The notes below the pieces were generated by a model, which did not search any database, was not told where the DNA came from, and worked only from the letters and a program-made list of their open reading frames with translations. The translations under genes and the position numbers were made by a program. Positions 7,247 through 18,936 of a stretch of DNA of 56,435 nt are shown here, in pieces; within the stretch, counting starts at the first letter, position 1, and the number at the start of each line of letters is the position of its first letter. The stretch covers positions 1 through 56,435 of the forward strand of contig JAEUHP010000130.1 of assembly GCA_016795295.1 (NCBI GenBank), written 5' to 3'. Origin of the DNA: Planctomycetota bacterium. Lineage in GTDB: Bacteria; Planctomycetota; UBA1135; UBA2386.

Positions 7247-8172
7247 GGGGCATGCACCTCGTCGTCGAGAGGACCGGGGTTGGCCCCGGCGGCGGTGACC
7301 GCCGAGTCGGCAGCCAGGGGCCGCGACCAGCGGCGCCCACAGAATGGAACGAGGCGCCGCAATTCCGCCGCCAATTGCGCAAATTCTGCAGGGCGCAGCG
7401 CCTGCCGGCCATCGCAGAGCGCCCGTTCGGGGTCGGCGTGGACCTCGATCAACAGCCCGTCGGCACCCGCCATCAGGGCCGCTTTGGCCATCGGCGCGAC
7501 CAGCTCGGCGCGGCCGGTGCCGTGGCTCGGATCGACCACCACCGGCAACCCGGTGCGCTGGCGCAACACCGGCACCGCGGTCAGGTCGAGCAGGTAGCGG
7601 GTCGACGGATCGAAGCCGCGCACCCCACGTTCGCAGAGCACCACTTGGTCGTTGCCGCCCTGCAAGATGTAGTCGGCGGCGGCCAGCAGTTCGTCGATCG
7701 TGGCGGCGGCGCCGCGCTTCAGCAGCACCGGCTGGCGCAGGCGGCCGACTTCGCGCAACAGCGGAAAATTCTGCATGTTGCGGCTGCCGATCTGCAGAAC
7801 CGCCGCGCTGCCGGCGACCAATGCCACGTCGCGTGGATCGAGCACCTCGGTGACCACCGGCAGGCCGGTGCGGCGGGATGCCGCGGCCAGCAATTCGAGC
7901 CCGGGGCCGCCGAGACCCTGGAACGACTGGGGCGAGGTGCGGGGCTTGAACGCACCGCCGCGCAGGGCGGCCGCGCCGGCGCCCGCCACCGCATCCGCGA
8001 CGGTGTCGAGCAGTTCGCGCGTCTCCACTGCGCACGGACCGGCGATCAGGGCGAAGTGGTCGCCGCCGATCTGCACGCCGTTGCCGAACTGGACCGTTTG
8101 CCGCACGTCGAAGGGGTGTGGATGGGGTGGAAAGAGCCGGGAGACAATAGGCAGCGGCTTCGGGAGGGTCAA
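7243..8172 (-). CDS. aroF: 3-deoxy-7-phosphoheptulonate (DAHP) synthase, AroF/KDO8PS-like type
   Basis: The first enzyme of the shikimate pathway, joining phosphoenolpyruvate and erythrose 4-phosphate. The barrel shows IAGPCAVETRELL, LRGGAFKPRTSPQSFQGLG, QIGSRNMQNFPLLREVG, VLLKRGAAATIDELL and the metal/substrate motif DPSHGTGRAELV. PRTSPQSFQG favours DAHP synthase over KdsA. The product is about 309 residues and lacks most of the N-terminal ferredoxin-like or ACT regulatory domain of the Thermotoga type. I chose a TTG start at 8172: it forms a TTGA overlap with the upstream stop, matching the GTGA/ATGA pattern of this operon, and it keeps the family's IVSRLFPP strand. A GTG at 8106 is the alternative. 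The last 40 residues are a non-conserved tail. Confidence 0.88.
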   Translation of the reverse strand: MTLPKPLPIVSRLFPPHPHPFDVRQTVQFGNGVQIGGDHFALIAGPCAVETRELLDTVADAVAGAGAAALRGGAFKPRTSPQSFQGLGGPGLELLAAASRRTGLPVVTEVLDPRDVALVAGSAAVLQIGSRNMQNFPLLREVGRLRQPVLLKRGAAATIDELLAAADYILQGGNDQVVLCERGVRGFDPSTRYLLDLTAVPVLRQRTGLPVVVDPSHGTGRAELVAPMAKAALMAGADGLLIEVHADPERALCDGRQALRPAEFAQLAAELRRLVPFCGRRWSRPLAADSAVTAAGANPGPLDDEVHAP

Positions 8173-9851
8173 CGTCGCCCCGGCTCGGTTCGACCTTCGT
8201 TGGTCTGAGGCAGGGCATCCCGCCCGAGTGCGGCCCGGTAGTCGACGTGCGCCCGACAGTATTCGAGCTGGGCGTCGACCGCCAACAGCCGGGCATCGGC
8301 GAGCTGGGCTTCTCGCAGCTGCACCTGGAGCAGGTTGCTGCGGCCGAGCAACAGAGCGCGCTCCTCGGCAGCCACCACTTCGCCGGCCAGCGCGACGCTG
8401 CGTTCGGCCTCCTGCAGCTGCGCGCGCGCCTGGCCGAGAGCCGAACGCGCATCGGCCAGCTCGTTGGCGATGCGCTCGTAGGCCCAACGCTGCTCGAGCT
8501 GCAAACGGCTCAACTGCGCACGGGCCTGTTCGGCGCGGCCGAGCGCCTCGCGCCGACGCACCGGGAACTTCAGCTCGCCACCGACGAACAAGCCATTGCG
8601 GTCGAGATCGCGGTACGGGTCGTCGCCGAGCGCCCGAGTGGCCTCGACGATCAGGTCCACGTTCGGCCAAGCCTGGTTGTCGGCCAGCGCCAGGTCGGTC
8701 TCGGCGCGTTGGCGCTGCAGATCCAGCCGCCGCAGCTCGGGACGCCATTGGCTGGCCAGCGCGAGTTCCTGGGCGGCGTCCAGATCCCGGATCTGCGGCA
8801 GGGCGAACCCCGGCGGCAGGCGCTTCGACTCGGGCACGATCGGGGCGTCGTCGGGACCACGCAGGAACAGGGACAGTTCGAGCGCGGCCTGCTGGAGCTG
8901 GCGCTCGGCGCGCGCCACGAACACCGCGCGCTGAGCCAACAGCCGGTTGTTGTCGACCACGTCGATCGGCGCCAACAGCTGGCTCTGGACCGCGCGCTGC
9001 AGGTCGGCACTCCGGCGCTTGGCCAGCGTCAGGAGGTCTTCGGCCACCACCACCCGCAAGCCGGCCGCGACCCACTGGTAGTAGGCACGCCCGGCGGCCC
9101 GCACGAAGTCGATGCGGGCGCGTTCGATCACCGGCTCGGCGATCGCGAGGTCCAGCTCGGCCTGGCGCAGACCCGCACGGCGGCGGTCGATGCTGCGGTC
9201 GCGGAGCAGCGGCAATCGCGCGCCCAGCAGCAGTTCGCCGCCTTCCTGGGTGCGGTTTTTGTCGTAGTCCGGCAGAACGCCTTCGCTGACCCGGTAGCCA
9301 CCGTAGATCGTGTCGCCGGTCGTCAAGGGCTGCTCGAGCAGCCCCTGGAAGGTGGTTGCGTCGTCGTAGTAGCCCTGCACCTTGCCGCCCACCTTGGCCG
9401 ACAGGTTGGGATCGAAGCCGCCTTGCGCCGACTGCAGCCGGCCAGCCGCCAGATCGCGTTCCAGCAAAGCGCTCAGATAGGGCGGGTAGCGGCTGGTGAC
9501 CGAGGCCAGGACTTCGTCGAGGCCCAGCGAACGTTCGCCCGACGCTCCGCCGCGCTGGTCCCCGCCACTCTGGTCTCCGCCACTCTGGCCTGCCCCGCCC
9601 TGAGCCACCGCAGCCGCCGTTGCCGAATCCGCCCCAGGCGCTGGGCCAGAACCGTCCACCGCGACGGCGCCCGCCCCACCAGCGGGCTGCGACGGCGCCT
9701 CCGCGTGGCCCAGAGGATCCGCGGCCGTCAGGTCGCCCAGGGCCGCCGCCACCGGCGGAATCCAGGCCGCAGGCGGCGGCGGGTCGCTGGCGCAGGCCGC
9801 GAGCACGACGCAGCCCGCCAGCAGCCGGGCCGGCGCGCCGCACACCCTCAC
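8169..9851 (-). CDS. TolC-family outer membrane efflux lipoprotein
   Basis: A 560-residue outer membrane channel of the OEP family. The GTG start (9851, GTGA overlap with the HlyD stop) gives a lipoprotein signal peptide with lipobox LAAC at residues 17-20. A low-complexity linker rich in Gly, Ala, Gln and Asp (to about residue 115) precedes two OEP repeats of long alpha-helical hairpins and beta strands, for example LGLDEVLASVTSRYPPYLSALL and the second-half RRREALGRAEQARAQL. In the family, three copies form a trans-periplasmic tunnel. With the adjacent HlyD and ABC-like genes it makes a tripartite export set whose substrate is unknown. Confidence 0.85.
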   Translation of the reverse strand: MRVCGAPARLLAGCVVLAACASDPPPPAAWIPPVAAALGDLTAADPLGHAEAPSQPAGGAGAVAVDGSGPAPGADSATAAAVAQGGAGQSGGDQSGGDQRGGASGERSLGLDEVLASVTSRYPPYLSALLERDLAAGRLQSAQGGFDPNLSAKVGGKVQGYYDDATTFQGLLEQPLTTGDTIYGGYRVSEGVLPDYDKNRTQEGGELLLGARLPLLRDRSIDRRRAGLRQAELDLAIAEPVIERARIDFVRAAGRAYYQWVAAGLRVVVAEDLLTLAKRRSADLQRAVQSQLLAPIDVVDNNRLLAQRAVFVARAERQLQQAALELSLFLRGPDDAPIVPESKRLPPGFALPQIRDLDAAQELALASQWRPELRRLDLQRQRAETDLALADNQAWPNVDLIVEATRALGDDPYRDLDRNGLFVGGELKFPVRRREALGRAEQARAQLSRLQLEQRWAYERIANELADARSALGQARAQLQEAERSVALAGEVVAAEERALLLGRSNLLQVQLREAQLADARLLAVDAQLEYCRAHVDYRAALGRDALPQTNEGRTEPGRR

Positions 9852-11266
9852 TTGCCGCCTCCGCCAGACTCGCCTTCCAGGCCGCCGAGCGGGCGCTGGA
9901 GACTCGGCGGGAAACCATTGAGCTGCCGCCAGATCTCGAAGCCGAGCGACACGCGGTCGAGCACGATCCAACCCTTGGCCATGGTGCCCTGGCGCAGCCA
10001 AGCAACCGGCCAAGCATGTGGATTCTGGCTCTCGCTCACCTTCTCGAAAGTCAGCACCCGGCGCAGCCAATCGACGACCGGGCCTTCCGGCTCGCGGAAT
10101 GCGCGTTCGTCGGGCTCCACCATGACACGGAACTTGCCGCTGCCCTGGTCGAAGCGATCGACGAACAACACCTTGCCGCCGAACGTGCCGATGGCAGCCG
10201 ACGGCCAGCCAACCCATTGGATCGCCGGCCAACCCTCGAACTGCAGCCGCACGTGGCGACCCACGTCGATGAACGTCACGTCGTTGCCGTCGACCAGCAG
10301 CTCGACCGCGAACTGCCGCCGCGCCGGCACCAGCATCGCCAGCGTCGTGCCCTGCTTGACGAAGCCCCCGCCCTGGCCATTGGCGAACAGCCGCTGGACG
10401 TAGCCGGCCACCGGCGCGGTGATGCTCTGCGCGCGCTGCCGCTCGAGATCGCGCTGCAGCCGCAGCACGCTGCCCTCGGCATCGGCGACGTCGCCGGCCG
10501 CAGCGTCACGATCGGCCGTGGCGGACTGCACCTTGGCCGCTTCATCGCGCTCGACGCGCACCCGGGCGCTGCGGCGCGCGCGCAACTGCGCTTCGGCACC
10601 CGCCACGGCAGCTTGCCGCGCTGCGAGTTCGGCCGTGGCGATGCGCCGCTGTTGCTCGGCGTTGGCGAGCTCGATGGCGGCGCCGATCCGGTCGGCGACC
10701 AGCCCGGTCCACATCCTCTCCGCGGCCTCGCGGAAACGCAGCGTGGCCTCGGCCACGGCGACCGCCTGCAGCGCCACCTGCACGGCCTGTTCGGCGGCGG
10801 CGATCTCGTCGTCGGCGAGCCGCATCGCCGCCTCGCGCGCTGCCGTGGCCGCGGCGATGCGCTGGTCGTACTGCCCGAGCTTGGCTTGGGACGCGGTGCG
10901 CTTCTGCTCCGCCGCCACGAGCTGATCCTGGAGCCGTTCCAACAGCCGCGGGTCGTTGTCGGCGAGGTCGACCAAGGGCTGGCCGGCTTGCACCTGATCG
11001 CCTTCGCGTACGTGCCACTTCAACACCAGGCCGTCGACCCGCGCTTGCACCGGCATCGGCCGATCGACCGGGTTCAACTCCACCACCCGGCCTTCGCCGG
11101 GCAGGTTCTGCTGCCAGGGGGCGAACGCCAGCACGAACGGCGTGACCACCAGCAGCACCAGCAAGTAGCGGCCGATCCGCCGGGGAGCACGCCGACCCTC
11201 GGCCTGGTCCAAAGCACCCAACTGGTCGGCTGGATACTGGAACACGGCACGCGCCGAGGCACTCAC
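9848..11266 (-). CDS. HlyD-family periplasmic adaptor (membrane fusion protein)
   Basis: A 472-residue membrane fusion protein. A cytoplasmic N-terminus is followed by one membrane helix at about residues 31-50 (RYLLVLLVVTPFVLAFA). Then come a split biotinyl-lipoyl half (ARVDGLVLKWHVREGDQVQAGQPL), a long Ala/Glu/Arg-rich coiled-coil hairpin (about residues 100-270), the returning lipoyl half (SITAPVAGYVQRLF) and beta-barrel/MP domains. The N-terminal anchor and position resemble type I secretion adaptors more than RND ones. GTGA overlaps at both ends couple it to the ABC-like and TolC-like genes. Confidence 0.87.
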   Translation of the reverse strand: MSASARAVFQYPADQLGALDQAEGRRAPRRIGRYLLVLLVVTPFVLAFAPWQQNLPGEGRVVELNPVDRPMPVQARVDGLVLKWHVREGDQVQAGQPLVDLADNDPRLLERLQDQLVAAEQKRTASQAKLGQYDQRIAAATAAREAAMRLADDEIAAAEQAVQVALQAVAVAEATLRFREAAERMWTGLVADRIGAAIELANAEQQRRIATAELAARQAAVAGAEAQLRARRSARVRVERDEAAKVQSATADRDAAAGDVADAEGSVLRLQRDLERQRAQSITAPVAGYVQRLFANGQGGGFVKQGTTLAMLVPARRQFAVELLVDGNDVTFIDVGRHVRLQFEGWPAIQWVGWPSAAIGTFGGKVLFVDRFDQGSGKFRVMVEPDERAFREPEGPVVDWLRRVLTFEKVSESQNPHAWPVAWLRQGTMAKGWIVLDRVSLGFEIWRQLNGFPPSLQRPLGGLEGESGGGGK

Positions 11267-12996
11267 GACGCACCTCCGGACCCTGTGGTGCGGCTCGGGC
11301 CTTGGTCATCGTCGAGCTCGAGCGCGATGCGTCGCCCGCAGGCGGCGACCACGTCCGGCATCTGGGTGACGACGAGCACGGTCCATTGGTGCTGTGCGCC
11401 GAACAGGTGCTCGACCACGTGCGCGCGGACCTTGGGCGTCAGCATGTCGAGAGCCCCGTCGAGCAGCAGCAAGCGCGGCTCGCCGAGGATCGCCCGCGCC
11501 AGCATCAGGCGGCTCGCCTGGCTGCTGCTGAGCGGTTCGCCGCGCGTGGTGAGGCGCGTGTCGAGGCCCTGCGGCAGCGCCAGCACTTCGTCCCACAAGC
11601 CGACGTTGTCGAGTGCTTGGCGCACCTGCTCGGGGCTGATCCCACTCCGCCCGAACCGCAAGTTGTCGAGCACGGTGCCTTCGACGATCTCGGTGCCGTG
11701 CACCAAGGCGAACTCGTTGCGCAACGTGTCGAGGCGCAGCTGGCGAAGATCGAGGCCGTCGACGGTCACATACCCTCCGGACGGCTCGCGCAGGCAGAAC
11801 AACACGTCGAGCAAGTGGCTGGCCACCCCGCCCGGGGATCCGACCAGGGCGATGCGTTCGCCAGCCGCCACTTCGAGATCGAACTCGCGCAGCGCGTGCG
11901 GGCTGTCGGCACGGTTGCTGGTCACCCCGTGCAGGCGCAACGCTGCGCCGCGGGTGGTCGGCCGGTGGTCTTCGCCGTTCTGGCGCTCGAGCGGCAAGTC
12001 GACCAAGTGGCCGAGTTTGTCCGCGGCCGCGCATGCATCGTAGAACACGTTCAGGATCTCACCGAGTTTGGTCAGATTGGCGACCGCGGCCGTGACGATC
12101 AGCTCGCTGGCCACCAACTGGCCGGGCGTGAGCTGCTGGTCGATCACCAGCCAACCGCCGAAGCCGAGCACGGCAGTGCTGGCGAGCACCTGCAGGCCGA
12201 GGGTTGCGCAGACCTGGCGAAACCAGACCCGGAAGTGGTTGCGCCGTGCCGCCAGGTAGCTGTGGCACAGCTCGTCCGTGCGCTGCCGCGCGAACGACAT
12301 GCCACCGGCCGTGCAGAACGCCGTGGTGTGGCGCGCCAGCTCTTGGAGCCAGGCTGCGACTTCGTACTTGGTGCGCGACTGAGCGACCGCGGTGCGCACG
12401 CCGCCGCGGCCGAAACCGAACACCACCACCGCCAACGCTGCCAGCAAGGTCAGCGTGAAGTACAACAACAGCGGGTGGTAGAACGACAGAACGGTCAGCC
12501 CGACACCGCTCTGCAGCACCAGGTTGGTGAGTGCCACCAGCAGCTTCGAGCTGCTCTTCTGCACCGTGACCGTGTCGAAGAAGCGGTTGACCAGCTCTGG
12601 CCCGTGGCAGCGATCGAACGCCTGGACGTCGGCACGCGGCAGGCGCCAAGCCAAGTCCCCTGCCACGCGCACGAAAATGCGCCGTTCGATCACTTCCGCG
12701 ACGTAGAACTGGAGGCCGCGGAGCAGCGCTTGGAGCAACAGGCAACCGAGCAGGATCCCGACCAGCACCACCAGGGGGGTCAGGATCGCACCGAACATGA
12801 TGCTGCTGATCAGCGCATCGACGGTCAGCGGAACGGCCAGCGCCAGCACGGCTCCGACCGCACCGTAGACCACGATGGTGGCCATGTCCCCCGCTTCCGG
12901 GCGCAAGAAGGCCAGGTAACGCCAGGGTGGCGAAGGATGGTCATGACCGTGGCCGTGGCCACTGAGAGCAGGCTGGCGCGGTGGGGAGTCGGCCAT
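11263..12996 (-). CDS. ABC exporter-like protein with degenerate nucleotide-binding domain
   Basis: A 577-residue half-transporter: a His-rich N-terminus (HGHGHDHP), an exporter-type membrane domain with about six helices (residues about 40-310), and a C-terminal ABC ATPase domain from about 360. The fold motifs align, but key residues are lost. Walker A at 386-393 reads GSPGGVAS with no lysine. The Q-loop glutamine is His (about 433). The signature LSGGQ is LSSSQ (489). In Walker B the catalytic Glu is Gly (LLLLDGA, 513-514). The H-loop His is Gln (about 545). ATP hydrolysis is therefore unlikely, while membrane and HlyD/TolC partners look normal. It is the first gene of the operon. I chose ATG 12996 because upstream codons look non-coding. 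Confidence 0.85.
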   Translation of the reverse strand: MADSPPRQPALSGHGHGHDHPSPPWRYLAFLRPEAGDMATIVVYGAVGAVLALAVPLTVDALISSIMFGAILTPLVVLVGILLGCLLLQALLRGLQFYVAEVIERRIFVRVAGDLAWRLPRADVQAFDRCHGPELVNRFFDTVTVQKSSSKLLVALTNLVLQSGVGLTVLSFYHPLLLYFTLTLLAALAVVVFGFGRGGVRTAVAQSRTKYEVAAWLQELARHTTAFCTAGGMSFARQRTDELCHSYLAARRNHFRVWFRQVCATLGLQVLASTAVLGFGGWLVIDQQLTPGQLVASELIVTAAVANLTKLGEILNVFYDACAAADKLGHLVDLPLERQNGEDHRPTTRGAALRLHGVTSNRADSPHALREFDLEVAAGERIALVGSPGGVASHLLDVLFCLREPSGGYVTVDGLDLRQLRLDTLRNEFALVHGTEIVEGTVLDNLRFGRSGISPEQVRQALDNVGLWDEVLALPQGLDTRLTTRGEPLSSSQASRLMLARAILGEPRLLLLDGALDMLTPKVRAHVVEHLFGAQHQWTVLVVTQMPDVVAACGRRIALELDDDQGPSRTTGSGGAS

Positions 12997-13159
12997 GTGG
13001 CGGGCCCGGATTAGGCGGCTACGGACCGCCTCACAACCCTCAACCGGCTGCTTTTCCACGGATTTTCGCCCCGCGACCCACATTCGGTCCGACCGGAATC
13101 CGAACAGGAGCCCATGCCGCCGGGTTCCGGGTCCGGTTCGACTGCCGTCCTCGTTCTCC

Positions 13160-13816
13160 ATGCCCAGCCGTCGCACCCTTGCCCTCGCTGCCGGCGCCCT
13201 GGCCCTGGCCGGCGCGTTCCTGATTCTGACCCCGGCTGGGCGCTCGGTGCAGTTCCTGCTCGGCGGAGCCATGGTCAACGTCGGCTACCGACTCCAAGAC
13301 CACTTGGCCAGCTATGACTTCGCGCCGGAGCACGAACACCACATCAGCCCGGAGCAGGTCTGGACCGAGATGCTGCACCAGAACGAACTGGCCGCTGGGG
13401 TGCGCCGCGCCTTCCCCCGCTCGGCCCGGCATCCCCTGGTGGCCATGGTGGTCTGCATGGACGCACGGCTGGACACCGTGGAGCTCACTGGCGACACCCG
13501 CAAGTACTACTATGTGGTGCGCACGGCCGGCTCGGTGCTGGAAGCCAAGGAGGCGGAGATGCTCGAGCTGGCGGTCGAAAACGGGGTCAAACTGATCGTG
13601 CTTACCACCCATACGGACTGCGCCGCCGAGCGGGCGGCGACCAGCGCCGAACTGCGCCGGCGTTTTCCCGCGCTGACCGCAGCCGTCGATGCCCGGCAGC
13701 TCCGGGTCACCGAGCTGCTGCAGCGCCCCGCGATCGCGAGCCGGATCGCGCAGGGCCAACTGGCAGTCAAACGCATGTGCATCGACACCGCCACCGAACT
13801 CCTGAGGCCGCAATGA
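13160..13816 (+). CDS. Beta-carbonic-anhydrase-like protein with N-terminal membrane anchor
   Basis: A 218-residue protein. Residues about 7-28 form a hydrophobic anchor or signal ([20 protein letters not shown]). The rest resembles beta-carbonic anhydrases: [12 protein letters not shown] supplies the zinc-ligand Cys99 and the Asp-Arg dyad of CxDxR, VVRTAGSV follows, and [11 protein letters not shown] supplies His151 and Cys154. In the family these residues bind zinc and hydrate CO2. The core is shorter than usual and the GHTDCG glycine is Ala, so the substrate could differ. The anchor would place it outside the cytoplasmic membrane. It is divergent from the ABC-like gene with 163 bp between. 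Confidence 0.78.
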   Translation: MPSRRTLALAAGALALAGAFLILTPAGRSVQFLLGGAMVNVGYRLQDHLASYDFAPEHEHHISPEQVWTEMLHQNELAAGVRRAFPRSARHPLVAMVVCMDARLDTVELTGDTRKYYYVVRTAGSVLEAKEAEMLELAVENGVKLIVLTTHTDCAAERAATSAELRRRFPALTAAVDARQLRVTELLQRPAIASRIAQGQLAVKRMCIDTATELLRPQ

Positions 13817-13891
13817 CCTGGGTCCCGGGCGCGGGCAGGCTCGCGCCACTTCGTGGTCGATCGGCAACACCGACAATGGCGACTCGATAGC

Positions 13892-17182
<3,291 letters not shown>

Positions 17183-17247
17183 TCCGTCCTGCCCCCCGTC
17201 TGGAACTTCGCGCTGCCGCGCCCCCGGCCCAGACCACCCCGCCCCGA

Positions 17248-18639
17248 TCAACCGACCGGCGCGTCGACGATGGTGGCGCTGCACACCGGTTTGGCCGGCA
17301 CCTGCGCAATCGGCAAATCGGCGATGCGCGTGCCGTCCCCAGTGGCCACCCCTTGCAGCGAAGGGCCGCAGATCCGCCCTTGGCACGGCCCCATGCCGGC
17401 CCGACAGCCGACCTTGATGCCGCGCAGCGCCGAGCCGTGCAGCGCCGCCGCAGTCCGCGCCACGCGCAGCGGCACGTCTTCGCAGCGGCAGACGATGGTG
17501 TCGTCGTCGGGCAGCCCGACCAGGCCGGGCAACGGCGCGAACGCCGAGAGCAGAGCATCCGCCACCCGCCGTTCGCGGGCTGCGCGCAGCACCAGTGCCT
17601 CGGACAGCGGCTGCTGGCGCAGCTCCTGCAGGATGCGCGCCGCAGCCAGTTCGCCTTCGGCGATCGCCACCTCGGCGCCGCCGATGCCGCAGATCTCGCC
17701 AGCGGCGAACACACCCGGCACCGAAGTGGCCTGCGTGCGATCGACCACCAGCGCGTGGCCGCCGCGCACGACCTGGTAGGCCGTTTGGCAGCCGAGCAGT
17801 TGGCCGAGCTCGATCGCCGGCAAGAGGCCGAAGCCGGTGCCCACCACGTCCACGGCCACGGTCTGGGCCGTGTCGCGCCGCGGCCGACCCTCGGCATCGA
17901 CTCGACCGATCACCGCTTGCTGCACCGCGCCTTCGCCCCGCACTTCGAACACCGTCCAGCCCCAGCGCAGCCGCACCCCGGCCGCCACCAGTCGGCGTGC
18001 GTACCAAAACGCTTCGCGCAGCTTGGCGCCGCTGCCCAACACGGCAGGCAGTGCCCGCCAGAACCGCGCTCGTGGGCTGGCCTCCAGCGCGGCGACCACT
18101 TCGACCCCTGCGGTCAGCAACGCCGCCACCGTGGGCAGCAGCAACGGCCCGCTGCCGGCGACCAGTGCGCGCCGCCCAGGCACCACGCCAAAGCCTCGCA
18201 CCATCACCTGCAAGGCGCCAGCCGTCACCACGCCGGGCAACGTCCAACCGGGGAACGGCACGCAGCGGTCGTAGGCGCCGGGCGCCAGCACGATGCGCTG
18301 GCACCGCAACAGCCACGACGCCCCGCCCTGCTCGAACCAGAGCCGGCCCGGCTGCGCGTTCCAGACGGTGGCCAGGGTCCGATGGTCGATCCGCTCGCGC
18401 TGGGCCTGCGCCGCAACCAGCAGACCATGGCCGCGATGGTGGCTCGGCGGCTCGGCAGGGGCACGCTGGGGCTGGAGCCCCTCGGGCAACTGCCGGAAGA
18501 TCTGACCGCCGGCGCGCTGCCCTTCGTCGAGCACCACGACGCGCAGCCCACCCGCCGCCAGCGCCGCCGCCGCCGCCAAACCAGCGGGGCCAGCACCCAC
18601 CACCCCGACGTCCGCTTCCAGCACCCGGGCGCCGCTCAC
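17248..18639 (-). CDS. FAD/NAD(P)-binding dehydrogenase subunit with BFD-like [2Fe-2S] domain (HcnB/hydroxyproline dehydrogenase alpha type)
   Basis: A 463-residue flavoprotein. The N-terminal dinucleotide-binding fold reads GVVGAGPAGLAAAAALAAGG with an acidic ribose-binding end, and a second fold is at VAGSGPLLLPTVAALL. The conserved ATSVPGVFAAGEICGIGG closes the FAD domain. The last 80 residues form a BFD-like cluster domain with Cys in CRCEDV and CRAGMGPCQGRIC. This layout belongs to heterotrimeric amine/imino-acid dehydrogenases (HcnB, octopine oxidase A, D-hydroxyproline dehydrogenase). The GTG start at 18639 overlaps the preceding ferredoxin stop as GTGA. It is the third gene of a three-gene operon. 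Confidence 0.88.
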   Translation of the reverse strand: MSGARVLEADVGVVGAGPAGLAAAAALAAGGLRVVVLDEGQRAGGQIFRQLPEGLQPQRAPAEPPSHHRGHGLLVAAQAQRERIDHRTLATVWNAQPGRLWFEQGGASWLLRCQRIVLAPGAYDRCVPFPGWTLPGVVTAGALQVMVRGFGVVPGRRALVAGSGPLLLPTVAALLTAGVEVVAALEASPRARFWRALPAVLGSGAKLREAFWYARRLVAAGVRLRWGWTVFEVRGEGAVQQAVIGRVDAEGRPRRDTAQTVAVDVVGTGFGLLPAIELGQLLGCQTAYQVVRGGHALVVDRTQATSVPGVFAAGEICGIGGAEVAIAEGELAAARILQELRQQPLSEALVLRAARERRVADALLSAFAPLPGLVGLPDDDTIVCRCEDVPLRVARTAAALHGSALRGIKVGCRAGMGPCQGRICGPSLQGVATGDGTRIADLPIAQVPAKPVCSATIVDAPVG

Positions 18640-18929
18640 GGCCGGCCTCCCGATTCGACGACCAGTCCGGGGGCGATCGGCTGCAGGCAGGCGCGCACCG
18701 AAGCACCCTCGATGCGCACCAGGCACTCGTAGCAGATGCCCATGTTGCAGAGCACGCCGCGCGGCGCCCCCTCCTTGCTGCTGTGACGCAGGACGCGGCA
18801 CCCCGACGCCCACAGCGCCATCGCCACGGTGTCCCCGGCGCGACCGCGCACGGTCTGGCCGTCGAACGTGAACTCCACCTCGGGGCGCGCCGAACGTTCG
18901 GCGAGGCGCAGCGGTCTTCGGTCGGTCAC
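18636..18929 (-). CDS. Small [2Fe-2S]-binding dehydrogenase subunit (HcnA-like)
   Basis: A 97-residue Fer2_4-type protein. After a beta-grasp start (VEFTFDGQTVRGRAGDTVAMAL) it has SGCRVLRHSSKEGAP, then the cluster cysteines GVLCNMGICYEC and VRACLQP. It would carry electrons between the two flavoprotein subunits of the dehydrogenase. The GTG at 18929 is preferred: a GAGG sits five bases upstream, inside the stop region of the DAO-family gene, leaving a 7-bp gap. The usual trimer needs this small subunit, and its presence between the two flavoprotein genes supports assembly as one complex. Confidence 0.87.
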   Translation of the reverse strand: MTDRRPLRLAERSARPEVEFTFDGQTVRGRAGDTVAMALWASGCRVLRHSSKEGAPRGVLCNMGICYECLVRIEGASVRACLQPIAPGLVVESGGRP

Positions 18930-18936
18930 GGCATCC

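Noticed and set aside
7243..8172. KDO-8-phosphate synthase (kdsA)
   Set aside because: PRTSPQSFQG and SRNMQNF with DPSHGTGR fit DAHP synthase of the AroF type better.
9620..12043. An 807-codon open frame on the + strand
   Set aside because: Antisense to the HlyD and ABC-like genes, with no recognisable motif.
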